NCBI RefSeq assembly: GCF_000582785.1
Contig: NZ_HG931175.1
Span: 744,066-808,065, forward strand
DNA: 64,000 bases
Direction: 5' to 3'
DNA from: Candidatus Blastococcus massiliensis AP3
GTDB taxonomy: Bacteria > Actinomycetota > Actinomycetes > Mycobacteriales > Geodermatophilaceae
In this document: positions 1 through 7,982 of the stretch, piece by piece
Layout: each line of letters starts with the position of its first letter
Numbering within the stretch: position 1 is the first letter of the stretch
Translations under genes and position numbers: made by a program
Notes under the pieces: generated by a model
Told to the model about the DNA's origin: nothing
The model's input: only the letters and a program-made list of their open reading frames with translations
Databases searched by the model: none

Positions 1-351
1 GGCTTCGGCCTGGCGCTCTGGGGGGCCGAGCTCGCGTCGGGTGCGGCCGCGGTCGGCGACGCCGCCGGGCTGCCACGGCTGGCGGACGACGCCGACGTGG
101 TGGTGACCGGGGAGGGCCGCTTCGACGACCAGACGGCCGCCGGGAAGGCGCCGTCCCACCTGCTCTCGCTGGCGCGGGAGCGGGACCTGCCGGTCCTGCT
201 CGTGGCGGGCAGCGCGACGACCTCGACGGCCGCGTTCGCCGGCGCCGTCACCCTGGTCGGGCTGGCGGGCTCGGTCGAGGCGGCCCTGGCCGAGCCGGAG
301 CGCTGGCTGCGCCGGGCCGGGGCCGAGCTGGCCCGCACGCTGGCGAGGTGA
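1..351 (+). CDS. glycerate kinase, C-terminal part (5' end outside window)
   Basis: The reading frame is open from base 1 to the TGA at 349-351, so only the last 116 residues are present. The segment VVVTGEGRFDDQTAAGKAP matches the conserved GEGR-x-D-x-Q-T-x-x-GK region of the GlxK-type glycerate kinase family, and the tail VTLVGLAGSVEAAL also fits that family. Such enzymes phosphorylate D-glycerate in the cytoplasm, linking glyoxylate and glycerate metabolism to glycolysis. The upstream context is missing, so nothing can be said about an operon. Confidence 0.82.
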   Translation, partial: GFGLALWGAELASGAAAVGDAAGLPRLADDADVVVTGEGRFDDQTAAGKAPSHLLSLARERDLPVLLVAGSATTSTAAFAGAVTLVGLAGSVEAALAEPERWLRRAGAELARTLAR

Positions 352-403
352 GCCGTCGGCCGGAGCGCCGGAACTGTCGTACCGCCGCGGCACCCTCGAC
401 TAC

Positions 404-976
404 ATGGACGCACCCTTCTCCGGACACGTCTTCCTCGGCATGAGCGTCGACGGGTTCATCGCCCGGCTCGACGGCACCCTCTCCTTCCTGGACGCCGACG
501 GCGGCGGCCCGCCCGACGACGGGAACGCACCCCTGCCCGACGACGGCGCGGGCGGCGACTTCGGCTTCGGCGAGTTCGTCTCCGGCGTCGACGCGCTCGT
601 GATGGGCCGCAGCACGTACGAGTTCATCGCCCCGTTCGCCGAGTGGCCCTACCAGGGCAGGCCGGTGCACGTGCTGAGCACGACGCTCGAACCTGGCGCC
701 GATCCGCGCACCACCGTGCACCGCTCGCTGGACGAGGCCGTGGCCGCGCTCGCCGCGGCCGGTGCCCGCCGGGTGTACGTCGACGGCGGCCGGACGGTGC
801 ACGCGTTCCTGCGGGCCGGGCTGATCACCGACCTCACCCTGTCGCGGGTACCGGTCCTCATCGGGACGGGGCTGACGCCGTTCGGGGAGCTGGCCGCCGA
901 CATCCCGCTCGAGCACGTGCGCACGCAGTCCTTCCCCGGCGGCATGGTCCAGTCGACCTACCGGGTGCGCCGCTGA
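404..976 (+). CDS. dihydrofolate reductase family protein (RibD C-terminal fold)
   Basis: This 190-residue protein begins with the nucleotide-binding strand of the DHFR/RibD-C fold (VFLGMSVDGFIARLDG). It continues with ALVMGRSTYEFI, where the GR-x-T motif is typical, and YVDGGRTVHAFLRAGLI, the glycine-rich NADPH-binding segment. Actinobacteria carry many such stand-alone paralogues, likely NADPH-dependent reductases of unknown substrate; it is not the dedicated FolA. The ATG at 404 follows the glycerate kinase stop by about 50 bp. It is convergent with the next gene, with only one base between their stop codons. Confidence 0.8.
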   Translation: MDAPFSGHVFLGMSVDGFIARLDGTLSFLDADGGGPPDDGNAPLPDDGAGGDFGFGEFVSGVDALVMGRSTYEFIAPFAEWPYQGRPVHVLSTTLEPGADPRTTVHRSLDEAVAALAAAGARRVYVDGGRTVHAFLRAGLITDLTLSRVPVLIGTGLTPFGELAADIPLEHVRTQSFPGGMVQSTYRVRR

Positions 977-977
977 G

Positions 978-1607
978 TCAGGCGGAGGGCCCGCCCACCG
1001 GGATCTCCTCGCCCAGCTTCGCGCCCTGGAGCAGCCCGAGGTCGTCGCCGGACCAGAACTTGCCCGGGTCGTACCAGTTCTGCGGGCGGGAGGCGGGTAG
1101 CAGCCCCATCGCGGTGTAGGTCGCCGCGACCAGCTCGGCGCAGTAGACCGCCTCCGCCGAGGTGCGCCGGCGCAGCCGCCCGTTGATCCACCCCGACGCC
1201 AGGCCACGGGTGGTCGGGAACGGCTTGCCGTCGAGCCGGGCCACGGTGCGCAGGACCGCGTCCTCCATCTCGTAGGTGACCCCGCCGTCGTCGGCGGGGC
1301 CGACGAGCTGCCGCAGGAAGGCCTGCTGCCCGTACTTCAGCCGCCAGGTGGTGACGGCGTCGCGCAGGTCGTGCAGTTGCACGCCCCGCTGGTGCTCGCC
1401 GGTCCAGACGTCGGGCAGCGAGCGCCCCAGCTCGGCGTGCCACAGCAGCGGCGGCAGGTCCTCGATCACGACCGCCATCCCGACGTGGTTGACCGGCGCG
1501 TTGGTGACCACGCGGATCGCGGTGTCGGCAACCGAGACCCCGCGGAAGATCCAGACGTCCCCGGTCCGGGTCAGGTCGACCGCCTCGTCGAGTGGAAGCG
1601 CAGGCAC
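978..1607 (-). CDS. permuted papain-like (YiiX/C92-type) hydrolase candidate
   Basis: This 209-residue protein starts at a GTG. TGDVWIFRG near residue 15, NHVGMAVVIED near residue 38 and AVYCAELVAATYTAMG near residue 155 give the order His-first, Cys-later seen in permuted NlpC/P60 (YiiX-like) proteins; candidate catalytic residues are the His of NHVGM and the Cys of YCAELV. No signal peptide is visible, so a cytoplasmic or membrane-lipid role is possible. The fold assignment is motif-level only, and an uncharacterised family is the alternative. It is divergent from the gene at 1627 with 19 bp between start codons, so the two promoters must overlap. Confidence 0.55.
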   Translation of the reverse strand: MPALPLDEAVDLTRTGDVWIFRGVSVADTAIRVVTNAPVNHVGMAVVIEDLPPLLWHAELGRSLPDVWTGEHQRGVQLHDLRDAVTTWRLKYGQQAFLRQLVGPADDGGVTYEMEDAVLRTVARLDGKPFPTTRGLASGWINGRLRRRTSAEAVYCAELVAATYTAMGLLPASRPQNWYDPGKFWSGDDLGLLQGAKLGEEIPVGGPSA

Positions 1608-1626
1608 GGGGCGCTACGTTACGGAC

Positions 1627-1863
1627 GTGCGCCCCTGGAAGCTGCTCGGACTGGCCGGCCTCGCCGGTGTCGCCGCCACCGGTGCGGTGCTCGCCCGCAA
1701 CGAGCGCCAGCGCCGGGCCCTCACGCCCGACGACGTCCGCGCGCGTCTGCACGAGCGGCACGCCGCCCTCGCGGTCGTCCCCGACCCGGAGCCGACGCCG
1801 ACGATCGCCGAGCTGCGCGCCGGCCGAGGCCACCGGGTCGCCCGGCTGCTGCGCAGGCGCTGA
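1627..1863 (+). CDS. small single-pass membrane protein, unknown function
   Basis: A GTG at 1627 opens a 78-residue frame that starts MRPWKLLGLAGLAGVAATGA, a positively charged residue followed by one hydrophobic helix. A charged, arginine-rich cytoplasmic-type tail ends in HRVARLLRRR. The frame remains open further upstream, but that extension lies under the divergent gene at 978-1607 and is not protein-like. There is no recognisable domain. Divergence from the YiiX-like gene may imply shared control. Confidence 0.6.
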   Translation: MRPWKLLGLAGLAGVAATGAVLARNERQRRALTPDDVRARLHERHAALAVVPDPEPTPTIAELRAGRGHRVARLLRRR

Positions 1864-1875
1864 GCCGGGCGTTCC

Positions 1876-2772
1876 TCAGATGCTGCGCCAGGGCCCCTCG
1901 GTGGCGTTGCCCGCCGGCTGGGACTCCAGGACGTTGCCGGTGGTGGGTGGCACCTCGTCCTTGGAGACGGCCAGCTGCTGCAGCAGCGGTCCCACCAGGG
2001 CGTCGTAGACGCCGGGCAGCATGCGGAAGCCCGCCGTGATCAGCGGGTTGAACACGCCCGCCTGCACGACCCGCCGCGGCCGGTCCAGCGTCGACAGCAC
2101 GCTACGGGCCACCCGGACCGGCGAGTAGACCGGCGGGGGCGGGCGGCCGGTGTTCCCGGTCCACGACGCGGCCTGGCTGTAGATGGGGGTGTTGACCCCA
2201 CCGGGCTGGATGATCGAGATCGAGATCCCCGGCTCGTCCCGCGTCTCCTGCTGCAGAGTGCGCACGAGCCCGAGCTGCCCCCACTTGGCGGCCACGTAGC
2301 TGCCCATCAGCGGGGTGGCGACGTTGCCCAGCAGCGAGTTGACCACCGCGAGGTGCCCGGCGTGCTGCTCGCGGAAGACCGGGAGGACGACGCGGGCGAC
2401 GTTGGCGGTGCCGTGCAGGGCGGTGTCGACCACGGTCTCGTAGACCTCCCGCGGCACCTCCTCGATGGTGCCGTAGGCCATCACCTGCGCGGAGTGCACG
2501 ACCACGTCCAGCCGCCCGAAGCGCCCGGTGGCGGTGGCGACGGCGGCACGGACGGCGTCCTCGTCGGTCACGTCGCCGGCGCAGACGACGACGGCCCCCG
2601 CCCCCGCGGCGCGCGCCTCCTCGGCGGCCTCCTCGAGGGACTCCCGGCCGCGGGACATGAGCACCAGCTGCGCGCCGCGGCCGGCCAGCTCGACGGCGGT
2701 GGCGCGCCCGATGCCGCTGGACGCACCGGTGACCAGGGCGCTCAGCGGAGCACCGTCGGAAGGGATCGGCAT
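1876..2772 (-). CDS. short-chain dehydrogenase/reductase (SDR)
   Basis: This 298-residue protein has the classical SDR cofactor motif TGASSGIG at residues 15-22, a VVHSAQ segment in place of the usual NNAG, a Ser in VVNSLLG and the catalytic Y-x-x-x-K in SYVAAKWG. The arginine of MSRGRE after the second strand suggests NADP(H) preference. The C-terminal ~90 residues extend beyond the core and include a hydrophobic stretch, as in the SDR subgroup called retinol-dehydrogenase-like in Actinobacteria. The substrate cannot be read from sequence. It is convergent with the small membrane protein gene, 12 bp away. Confidence 0.85.
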   Translation of the reverse strand: MPIPSDGAPLSALVTGASSGIGRATAVELAGRGAQLVLMSRGRESLEEAAEEARAAGAGAVVVCAGDVTDEDAVRAAVATATGRFGRLDVVVHSAQVMAYGTIEEVPREVYETVVDTALHGTANVARVVLPVFREQHAGHLAVVNSLLGNVATPLMGSYVAAKWGQLGLVRTLQQETRDEPGISISIIQPGGVNTPIYSQAASWTGNTGRPPPPVYSPVRVARSVLSTLDRPRRVVQAGVFNPLITAGFRMLPGVYDALVGPLLQQLAVSKDEVPPTTGNVLESQPAGNATEGPWRSI

Positions 2773-2801
2773 CTGCCCGGCCTACCCTCGCCGGTCGCGG
2801 G

Positions 2802-3210
2802 TCATGCGGACGGCGCGATCTCGTCCAGCCGGGCCAGCAGCCAGCCGGGTCCGGTCACGGCCACCCCCGGGGGCAGCCGCGCGCGCAGCCCGCGGTCCGC
2901 GGTGACGGCGAGGACCGGCACTCCCCCGGCGGCCAGTTCGCCGGCCCGGGCCGCCACGGCGTCGTCCCCGCTGCCGGCGGCCCGCACCACCTCGATCCCC
3001 CTCGGGGGCCGGGGCCGACCGCGCCTGCCCCTCGACGACGGCGACGACGGCGACGCACTCGAGCCTGCCGCCGTCGGGGCCGGCCAGCGTCCGCCCCGGC
3101 AACGTCGCCAGCCGGACCAGCAGCCGAGTGGCCGCGCCGGCGCGGTCGCGCCACCAGCCGTCGGGGCGTGCGCCCACCACGTTGGCGGCGTCCACCAGCA
3201 GCACGGTCAC
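2802..3210 (-). pseudogene. NYN/PIN-like nuclease-fold gene with a single-base frameshift
   Basis: A GTG at 3210 starts VTVLLVDAANVVGARPDGWW, the VDAANV Asp-containing strand of an NYN/PIN-type fold. The frame holds through VAVVAVVEGQAR. After a run of five C (2997-3001, plus strand) the protein-like frame moves by one base and continues IEVVRAAGSGDDAV and PVLAVTADRGLRARLP to the stop at 2802. The GSGDD and TADRGLR segments supply the other acidic residues of the fold. Removing one C restores a continuous protein of about 136 residues. Either the gene is a pseudogene or the run was miscalled. It sits just upstream of the SDR gene on the same strand and may be co-transcribed with it. Confidence 0.7.
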
Positions 3211-3333
3211 GACGACTCCGCTCGTTCGCTCGTCCGGGGGAACCGGGTCCCCGATCCGTTTGCCTGCCCGGCGGGACGGCCACCCACTGCAGGTCCGGGG
3301 GGATCGCCGCACGATCCACGAAGGAGTCCGTCC

Positions 3334-3963
3334 ATGGCCGGCACCGACGCCACCCTGCCCGACAGCGACCGCACCGCGGTACAGCCCGCGGTGGAGAACC
3401 CGCCGGCCGGCGGCGACGCCCGGGAGGCGGTGGCCGCCCAGCGCGCCAGCTTCGGCGGCGTCCAGTGGGGCGCGGCGTTCTTCGGCTGGCTCTCGGCCAA
3501 CGGCCTGGCCGTGCTGCTCATCGCCCTGCTCGGCGCCGCCGGTGTCGCGTTCGGGCTGGCGCAGGGCGTGAACACCGCGGACGAGGCGGCCGAGCAGGCC
3601 GAGACGATCGGCCTCGGTGGCGCCATCGCCGTCCTCGTCGTCCTCTTCCTCGCCTACCTGGCCGGCGGCTACGTGGCCGGGCGGATGGCCCGGTTCGACG
3701 GCGTCCGTCAGGGCCTCGCCGTCTGGGCGATCGGTCTGGTCGTCGTCCTGGTCCTGGCCGCGGCCGGCGCGATCCTCGGCGCGCAGTACAACGTGCTGCA
3801 GGAGCTGGACCTGCCCCGCATCCCGATCGAGGAGGGAACGGCCACCACCGGCGGCGTCCTCACGCTGGTGGCGATCGTGCTGGCCACGCTGCTCGGGGCC
3901 GTGCTGGGCGGCAAGCTCGGCGACCGCTTCCACCGCAAGGTCGACCGCGTCGGATTTCGCTGA
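3334..3963 (+). CDS. polytopic membrane protein, unknown function
   Basis: The ATG at 3334 lies 8 bases after AAGGAG (3321-3326), which fixes this start rather than the longer upstream extension. The 209-residue product has a hydrophilic N-terminus of about 45 residues and four hydrophobic segments (LAVLLIALLGAAGV, AIAVLVVLFLAYLAGGYVAG, LAVWAIGLVVVLVLAAAGAI and VLTLVAIVLATLLGAVLGG). GGYVAGRMARFDG between helices 2 and 3 is a glycine-rich loop seen in small actinobacterial membrane proteins. No enzymatic motif is present. A structured repeat begins three bases after its stop. Confidence 0.75.
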   Translation: MAGTDATLPDSDRTAVQPAVENPPAGGDAREAVAAQRASFGGVQWGAAFFGWLSANGLAVLLIALLGAAGVAFGLAQGVNTADEAAEQAETIGLGGAIAVLVVLFLAYLAGGYVAGRMARFDGVRQGLAVWAIGLVVVLVLAAAGAILGAQYNVLQELDLPRIPIEEGTATTGGVLTLVAIVLATLLGAVLGGKLGDRFHRKVDRVGFR

Positions 3964-3965
3964 TC

Positions 3966-4022
3966 GGCCCCGTCCAGGGCACCGCCCCGAGCCTGCGAGG
4001 GGTGGGGAGGACGGGGTCCTCT
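3966..4022 (+). repeat. 57-nt structured dispersed repeat, copy 1
   Basis: This element shares 49 of 57 positions with 24127-24183. Outer arms CCCCGTCC and GGACGGGG can pair. An inner stem closes a 10-nt loop (GAGCCTGCGA), with a G-U and a C-G pair where copy 2 has A-U and U-A. It starts just after the stop of the membrane protein gene and ends 16 bp before the DUF2277 gene. It may act as a terminator or a REP-like element; function is not known. Confidence 0.8.
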
Positions 4023-4038
4023 ATCTACGCTCGGCGGC

Positions 4039-4308
4039 ATGTGCCGGAACATCCGTCCGCTGTCGAACTTCGAGCCGCCCGCGACCGAGGACGAAGTCCG
4101 GGCCGCCGCGCTGCAGTACGTGCGCAAGATCAGCGGCACCACCAAGCCGTCCCGGGCGAACGCCGAGGCGTTCGATCGGGCGGTCGAGGAGGTCGCCGCG
4201 GTCTCGGCCCGCCTGCTCGACTCCCTCGTGACGACCGCGCCACCCAAGGACCGGGAGGTCGAGGCGGCCAAGGCGCGGGAGCGGGCCGCCCTCCGCTACG
4301 GAACCTGA
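4039..4308 (+). CDS. DUF2277 family protein
   Basis: This 89-residue protein opens MCRNIRPLSNFEPPATEDE and continues ALQYVRKISGTTKPSRAN, the hallmark pattern of DUF2277 (Cys-Arg-Asn-Ile N-terminus, then a helical body). The family consists of small cytoplasmic proteins of unknown function in Actinobacteria and Proteobacteria. The length is normal for the family and the ATG start is the family start. It stands alone between the structured repeat and the PGPGW gene. Confidence 0.88.
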   Translation: MCRNIRPLSNFEPPATEDEVRAAALQYVRKISGTTKPSRANAEAFDRAVEEVAAVSARLLDSLVTTAPPKDREVEAAKARERAALRYGT

Positions 4309-4369
4309 GGCGCTATTTCGGTTGCGCACAACGGGAGTGGCGCTCCCGCCCCCGGGGTACGACCCGCGC

Positions 4370-4837
4370 ATGACCGCGTCCCCCGCCACGTCCGCCGCCA
4401 CTCCTCCCACGCGCAGCGGGTCGACTCGGTGCCCGGAGTGCTCCGACGGCCTGGGCCGGCCGCGCGAGGTGCGCCCGGGCTCCTTCCGCGCGCGGGTGCA
4501 CGCCAATCGGCAGATCGCGCTGGCCTGGCGCATCGGCGTCTTCGTCGGCGGCCTGCTGTTCGTGCTGCTGGGGCTGGCCCTGAGCGTCCTCCCCGGGCCG
4601 CTCACGATCCCGCCGGTCCTGCTGGGCCTGTGGATCTGGTCCACCGAGTTCGACTGGGCCCGCCGCTTCTTCACCACGTTCAAGCGCAAGGCGTCGGACG
4701 CCTGGGCGCACGCCAGGCAGCACCCGGCCACCTCGCTCGCCGTCACCGTCGGTGGGCTGGCCGCCGCGGGCGTGGTCTTCTGGGCCGTCGGCCACTACCA
4801 GCTGGTGGACCAGGCGACGACCGCGCTCGGCCTCTGA
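4370..4837 (+). CDS. PGPGW-type transmembrane protein
   Basis: The chosen ATG at 4370 gives 155 residues; an in-frame ATG at 4322 would add a proline-rich stretch unlike a protein start. After a CPEC-containing hydrophilic N-terminus come helix 1 ([20 protein letters not shown]) and [20 protein letters not shown], the PGP-x-x motif and following helix of the PGPGW family. A third hydrophobic segment follows near residue 125. Family members are small inner-membrane proteins without a known role. Confidence 0.75.
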   Translation: MTASPATSAATPPTRSGSTRCPECSDGLGRPREVRPGSFRARVHANRQIALAWRIGVFVGGLLFVLLGLALSVLPGPLTIPPVLLGLWIWSTEFDWARRFFTTFKRKASDAWAHARQHPATSLAVTVGGLAAAGVVFWAVGHYQLVDQATTALGL

Positions 4838-4850
4838 CCTCCTGCCCTCC

Positions 4851-5078
4851 CTAGGACGGTCCGAGCTCGCTCGGGTCGGGCGTGCGGAACGGCACGTCAT
4901 CCGGAGGCACCGTCGGGGGGCCGGCATCGTCCGCCGCTGCCTCCTCGGGCCGGTCGGGTTCCTCCCCCGACACTCCGAAACCTTCCGCGGGCGGCGGCGC
5001 TCCGGCACCGGGATCGGCGGCCGGGATGCCCTCGTCAGGAGTTCCCAGGTTCGGTTCGAACGGCATCGACATCGACAT
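4851..5078 (-). CDS. short acidic proline-rich protein, unknown function
   Basis: This 75-residue frame starts [10 protein letters not shown] and is rich in Pro, Glu, Asp and Gly with no hydrophobic segment, so it is probably disordered. Such short acidic proteins are common in GC-rich actinobacteria. Codon third positions look coding-like, and the antisense frames offer no better alternative. No domain is recognised. It is convergent with the PGPGW gene, 13 bp away. Confidence 0.45.
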   Translation of the reverse strand: MSMSMPFEPNLGTPDEGIPAADPGAGAPPPAEGFGVSGEEPDRPEEAAADDAGPPTVPPDDVPFRTPDPSELGPS

Positions 5079-5264
5079 GCGCGGTCCTTACCCACGCCGG
5101 GCGCACCCTGTGCCGTCCGCACCTGGACGCTCCGCCGGCGCCACCGACCCGTCATCCGCCGTCCCAGGCCGACACGGTTCCCGACCGCCGATGAGTTCCG
5201 CGACCGGCCGTCGTCCTACCTGCTGTGCGGCCTCCCCGGCCGCCGCGGGAGCTCGGGAGGCGCA

Positions 5265-6296
5265 GTGACGATCGCGGAGGACGTCCTGGTGCGGGGGTCC
5301 GCGGGCGCGGGGGACCCGCCGGCCATCGAGACGCACGGCCTGGTCAAGACGTTCGGGTCCACCCGCGCCGTCGACGGCGTGGACCTGCTCATCCCGCGCG
5401 GCGGGGTGCACGGCTTCCTCGGGCCCAACGGGGCGGGCAAGACGACCACCATCCGGATGCTCGCCACGCTGATCCGCCCCGACGCCGGGACGGCGCGGGT
5501 GTTCGGCCACGACGTGGTCTCCGAGGCCGACGCGGTGCGGGCCCGGGTCAGCCTCACCGGCCAGTTCGCCTCCCTGGACGAGGACCTCAGCGGGGACGAG
5601 AACCTGCGGCTGCTGGCCCGCCTGCTCGGCTACCCGCGTGCCGAGGGCAGGGCGCGGTCCGAGCAGCTGCTGGACGCCTTCGGCCTCACCGACGCCGCCG
5701 ACAAGCAGGTGAAGAAGTACTCCGGCGGCATGCGTCGCCGCATCGACCTCGCGGCGAGCATCGTCGTCCGGCCGGACCTGATCTTCCTCGACGAGCCCAC
5801 GACCGGGCTCGACCCGCGCAGCCGCAACCAGGTGTGGGACGTCATCCGGGCGCTGGTCCGCGGGGGGACGACGGTGCTGCTCACCACCCAGTACCTCGAC
5901 GAGGCCGACCAGCTCGCCGACCGCATCTCGGTCATCGACACCGGCCGGGTGATCGCCGAGGGGAGCCCGGGCGAGCTCAAGGCGTCCGTGGGCACCGGCA
6001 CGCTGCAGGTGCGGGTGCTCCGCCCCGGGCAGCGCGCCGCCGCCCGCGACCTGCTGCAGCGGGTGCTCGGCACCGAGGTCCGCGAGCAGGGCGACCCGGC
6101 CGGGTTGACCGCCACCGTCGCCGACGCCGGCCCCGTGGCCCGGGCGCTCGCCGCGCTCGCCGACGCCGACATCGGCCTGGCCCAGTACGCCCTCGGCCAG
6201 CCCAGCCTGGACGAGGTGTTCCTCGCCCTCACCGGCCACGTGGCCGAGACCGCACCGACGACCGACCCCACCGCCTCCGAGGAGGGCCCGGCATGA
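5265..6296 (+). CDS. ABC exporter ATP-binding subunit, DrrA type
   Basis: The GTG at 5265 follows GGGAGG at 5255-5260; upstream in-frame sequence is not protein-like. The 343-residue protein has Walker A GPNGAGKT, the signature YSGGMRRR, Walker [13 protein letters not shown] and the switch region [14 protein letters not shown]. The C-terminal ~100 residues match the extra domain of DrrA (daunorubicin resistance) ATPases. It powers export of a hydrophobic compound with the permease encoded immediately downstream, whose ATG overlaps this stop (ATGA). The substrate is unknown and no biosynthetic genes are adjacent. Confidence 0.9.
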   Translation: MTIAEDVLVRGSAGAGDPPAIETHGLVKTFGSTRAVDGVDLLIPRGGVHGFLGPNGAGKTTTIRMLATLIRPDAGTARVFGHDVVSEADAVRARVSLTGQFASLDEDLSGDENLRLLARLLGYPRAEGRARSEQLLDAFGLTDAADKQVKKYSGGMRRRIDLAASIVVRPDLIFLDEPTTGLDPRSRNQVWDVIRALVRGGTTVLLTTQYLDEADQLADRISVIDTGRVIAEGSPGELKASVGTGTLQVRVLRPGQRAAARDLLQRVLGTEVREQGDPAGLTATVADAGPVARALAALADADIGLAQYALGQPSLDEVFLALTGHVAETAPTTDPTASEEGPA

Positions 6297-7147
6297 CCGC
6301 CGTCGACACCCCGCGCCCGGCCGCGTCCACCTGGGCGCCCGACACGACGGCCGTGCACGAGGCCCTCGTCGCCGGCGCCCGCCCGCGCCCGCAGGGCCCG
6401 CTCGCCGCGTCGGCCACCTTCGGCTGGCGGACGCTGCTGCGCATCAAGCACGTGCCCGAGCAGTTGTTCGACGTCACCGCCTTCCCGGTGATGATGACGC
6501 TGATCTTCACGTTCCTGTTCGGCGGGGCGCTGGCCGGCTCGGTGGACGCCTACATCCAGTTCTTCCTGCCCGGGATCCTGGTGCAGAGCATCCTCATGAT
6601 CACGATGTACACCGGCGTCGCGCTGAACACCGACATCGAGAAGGGCGTCTTCGACCGGATCCGCTCGCTGCCGGTGTGGCGCCCCTCGGCCCTGGTCGGC
6701 GCACTGCTCGGCGACGTCCTGCGCTTCATGCTGGCGTCGGCGGTCGTGATCGGCCTGGGGCTGCTGCTCGGCTTCCGCCCGGACGGTGGCCCGCTGGGCG
6801 TGCTGGCCGCCGTCGGCCTGCTGCTGGTGTTCGCCTTCGCCCTGGGCTGGATCTGGACGTTCCTGGCCCTGCGCCTGCAGACGCCGAACGCGGTGATGGG
6901 CTGGAGCATGCTGGTCATCACGCCGCTGACCTTCGGCAGCAACATCTTCGTCGACCCCGCGACCATGCCCGGCTGGCTGCAGGGCTTCGTCGACGTCAAC
7001 CCGGTGTCGCACCTGGTGACGGCGATCCGCGGGCTCATGCACGGCGACCCGGTGGGCAACGAGGTGCTCATGGTCTTCGGCTGGGCGATCCTGCTCGTGG
7101 CGGTGCTCGGCCCGCTGACCATGCGCCGGTACGGCAACCGCTCGTGA
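6293..7147 (+). CDS. ABC-2 type exporter permease, DrrB type
   Basis: The ATG at 6293 overlaps the ATPase stop by 4 bp, implying translational coupling. The 284-residue product has a hydrophilic N-terminus of about 45 residues and six hydrophobic segments, with the ABC-2 pattern [15 protein letters not shown] between helices 2 and 3 and [16 protein letters not shown] before the last helix, both typical of DrrB/ABC-2 permeases. It forms the membrane pore of the exporter with the 5265-6296 product. Confidence 0.9.
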   Translation: MTAVDTPRPAASTWAPDTTAVHEALVAGARPRPQGPLAASATFGWRTLLRIKHVPEQLFDVTAFPVMMTLIFTFLFGGALAGSVDAYIQFFLPGILVQSILMITMYTGVALNTDIEKGVFDRIRSLPVWRPSALVGALLGDVLRFMLASAVVIGLGLLLGFRPDGGPLGVLAAVGLLLVFAFALGWIWTFLALRLQTPNAVMGWSMLVITPLTFGSNIFVDPATMPGWLQGFVDVNPVSHLVTAIRGLMHGDPVGNEVLMVFGWAILLVAVLGPLTMRRYGNRS

Positions 7148-7190
7148 GCGCGCGCCGTGGCTCCGATCGGGCCTCGGCTACAAAGGACGC

Positions 7191-7637
7191 ATGACAGCCG
7201 GCCAGCTCCTCCTCCGCCGGGCGCGGTTCGCCGATCTCGGCCCGTACGAGGTCTACCGGCTGTGCCGGCTGCGGGTCGACGTCTTCGTGGTGGAGCAGCA
7301 GTGCCCCTATCCGGAGCTGGACGGCCGCGACCTCGAGCCTGCGACCGAGCACCTGTGGTTCGAGGCCGACGGCGAGGTCGCAGCCACCATCCGGGTGCTC
7401 GACGACGGGCCGACCCGGGCGATCGGGCGTGTCGCCACCGCTCCGGCGTTCCGCGGGCGCGGGCTGGCCGCCCGGCTCATCGAGCAGGGCATCGCCGACC
7501 ACGGCGACCGGCCGCTCACCCTCGGCGCCCAGGCGCACCTCGAGGGCTGGTACGAGCGGTTCGGCTTCCGGCGCAGCGGTCCCGGCTACGTCGAGGACGG
7601 CATTCCGCACGTGCCGATGCGCCGGGAACCGGCATGA
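7191..7637 (+). CDS. GNAT N-acetyltransferase, ElaA-like
   Basis: This 148-residue protein matches the ElaA pattern: LYxLCRLRVDVFVVEQ-like start (YRLCRLRVDVFVVEQQC), then PYPELDGRDLE, and the acetyl-CoA pyrophosphate loop in GRVATAPAFRGRGLAARLI (R-G-R-G-L-A). GAQAHLEGWYERFGFRRSG closes the GNAT fold. It should transfer an acetyl group from acetyl-CoA to a small amine or protein; the acceptor is unknown. The downstream small gene starts inside its stop codon, so both are one transcription unit. Confidence 0.88.
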   Translation: MTAGQLLLRRARFADLGPYEVYRLCRLRVDVFVVEQQCPYPELDGRDLEPATEHLWFEADGEVAATIRVLDDGPTRAIGRVATAPAFRGRGLAARLIEQGIADHGDRPLTLGAQAHLEGWYERFGFRRSGPGYVEDGIPHVPMRREPA

Positions 7638-7936
7638 GCGGGGACGTGCTGCGCGACGTCGCCGACCGGCTGGAGCTGCTGGCGGCGCGGGCGACACCCG
7701 GGGAGTGGCGGCTGGGCGGCCTGCTCGCCTCGCGGCCCGAGGTGATCGCGCACGGCCCCGACGGCGGCACCGAGCACGTCGCGGAGGCGCGGGCGGCGTC
7801 GGGCGTCTGGATCGCCGCCCTCTCCCCCGCGCTCGCCGGCCCGCTGGCGGCCTGGCTGCGGAGCGCGGCGGACCATGAACCCGTCAGCGCGGACGCGCTG
7901 GCCGTCGCCGCGATCCTCGCCGCCCGGCTGCCCTGA
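7634..7936 (+). CDS. small protein coupled to the acetyltransferase, unknown function
   Basis: The ATG at 7634 overlaps the acetyltransferase stop (ATGA). The 100-residue product starts MSGDVLRDVADRLELLAARA and is predicted mostly helical, with a central EWRLGGLLASRPEVIAHG and an Ala-rich C-terminus. It resembles short actinobacterial proteins of unknown function often found next to GNAT genes; I do not recognise a named domain. The tight coupling suggests a partner or modulator of the acetyltransferase, which is inference. Confidence 0.7.
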   Translation: MSGDVLRDVADRLELLAARATPGEWRLGGLLASRPEVIAHGPDGGTEHVAEARAASGVWIAALSPALAGPLAAWLRSAADHEPVSADALAVAAILAARLP

Positions 7937-7982
7937 GCGGTCCTCCTCCGGTGCACGGCCGGTCATCGCCTAGCCTCGGGGC

